Shown: one piece after another, positions 63,474 through 64,000 of the stretch
Numbering within the stretch: the first letter of the stretch is position 1
How the letters are laid out: each line of letters starts with the position of its first letter
Assembly: GCA_020852255.1 (NCBI GenBank)
Contig: JADZBD010000025.1
Span: 1 to 64,000, forward strand
Direction of reading: 5' to 3'
DNA length: 64,000 bases
DNA from: Bacteroidia bacterium
GTDB taxonomy: Bacteria > Bacteroidota > Bacteroidia > JADZBD01
Notes under the pieces: model-generated
Told to the model about the DNA's origin: nothing
What the model saw: only the letters and a program-made list of their open reading frames with translations
Database searches by the model: none
Position numbers and translations under genes: made by a program

Positions 63474-64000
63474 ATGATTAAAAATTTTGTTCTTCTGCTG
63501 GGACTGCTCGGCCTTACAGCCGCACTCCGGGCTCAAACCGCGGTGAATGCCGGAGCCGATCAGAATATCTGCGTTCCGAACTGTGCCAACCTGACCGCCA
63601 CCATCACACCGGCACTCGGCACCAACACCTACACCGTTGCGCAAATTCCGTACGCGCCGGATCCGTTCACCAACGGAACTGCGCTGGTGTGGCAAAGCAA
63701 TTCTGATGATGAAGTACACGGACCATACGCTATCGGATTCAATTTTTGTTTTTTCGGCGTAACACGTAACCAGTTTTATATTGGCACCAACGGGTGGGTG
63801 GGATTTTCAAACGGACCTACTGCTTATACCGCGGCTTCCGTTCCCAATACAGCCGCAACGGTTCCAAAAGATTGTATCATGGGGCCATGGCAGGACTGGT
63901 ATCCTGCGCCTTCGGGAGGAACCATTCGGTACCAGGTTTACGGAACAGCGCCTTTTCGCCGTCTGGTGGTATCCTGGAACAACTGCGCATTATATAACTG
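63474..64000 (+). CDS. Secreted protein, partial (runs off the right edge)
   Basis: An open frame starts with ATG at 63474 and continues to the end of the window (175 codons). The signal peptide is IKNFVLLLGLLGLTAALRAQ. The mature part begins with a segment rich in threonine and alanine, followed by GPYAIGFNFCFFGVTRNQFY and IGTNGWVGFS, a beta domain common near the N-terminus of large Bacteroidota proteins that end in a type B T9SS sorting domain. The C-terminus is outside the window, so T9SS export is only expected. The gene is divergent from rnr. Confidence 0.75.
   Translation, partial: MIKNFVLLLGLLGLTAALRAQTAVNAGADQNICVPNCANLTATITPALGTNTYTVAQIPYAPDPFTNGTALVWQSNSDDEVHGPYAIGFNFCFFGVTRNQFYIGTNGWVGFSNGPTAYTAASVPNTAATVPKDCIMGPWQDWYPAPSGGTIRYQVYGTAPFRRLVVSWNNCALYN

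Overview
The window is chromosomal DNA of a Bacteroidota bacterium, most likely an uncultivated relative of the Flavobacteriales or neighbouring orders. The evidence is type A and type B C-terminal sorting domains of the type IX secretion system (T9SS), PorP/SprF-, PorE- and PorZ-like proteins, a porZ-recO gene pair, an atpBEFHAG operon without atpD/atpC, and promoters of the Bacteroidota form TTTG-N17..20-TAnnTTTG with no clear Shine-Dalgarno sequences. No phage, IS element, rRNA or CRISPR array was seen. Both ends cut through unannotated or partial sequence; the right end holds the start of a secreted protein.

Layout. 0.26-2.6 kb: asd (aspartate-semialdehyde dehydrogenase) with a probable attenuator leader, a WG-repeat lipoprotein and a small secreted protein. 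2.6-9.0 kb: an alpha-2-macroglobulin-like protein divergent from an ECF sigma factor and its zinc-motif anti-sigma factor. 9.1-14.8 kb: a 1890-residue T9SS surface protein with eight Ig-like repeats. 14.9-23.5 kb: a five-gene minus-strand cassette (type-B-sorted protein, collagen-like tail-fibre protein, short type-B-sorted protein, PorP/SprF, PorE-like OmpA protein), with gaps of 1-4 nt. 23.5-26.8 kb: a YfiR-like / TPR / HAMP-SpoIIE phosphatase operon. 27.0-34.1 kb: PIN-PhoH ATPase, then a minus-strand group of two GT-C-like membrane proteins, a TSUP transporter, an outer-membrane barrel and a T9SS-exported thioredoxin-fold protein. 34.2-41.1 kb: a formate operon (fhs, fdhD, NAD-dependent formate dehydrogenase NuoEF-like and catalytic subunits). 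41.1-43.1 kb: a Cys/Met-metabolism PLP enzyme divergent from an Lrp/AsnC regulator, and tRNA-Arg(CCG). 43.2-51 kb: TPR-SpoIIE phosphatase, porZ, recO, plsC, small proteins, bactofilin. 51-56 kb: atpBEFHAG. 56.2-57.3 kb: XRE/Fic pair ('mobile mystery' A/B type) behind a large dyad operator. 57.5-64 kb: kup, a membrane protein, rnr, and a partial secreted protein.

The most notable points are: (1) a 16-codon reading frame, MSTMMYKKCKKAFPPG, followed by a hairpin and seven Ts just ahead of asd, which looks like amino-acid-sensing attenuation by the aspartate family; (2) a near-perfect 47-bp interrupted dyad spanning the -7 box to the start codon of the XRE/Fic pair; (3) the self-contained T9SS cassette built around a collagen-like protein that lacks a sorting domain; (4) a YfiR/TPR/SpoIIE signalling operon; and (5) several genes whose promoter box lies only 4-8 nt from the start codon, implying leaderless or nearly leaderless mRNAs. 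All functional calls rest on reading motifs by eye; no database search was run.
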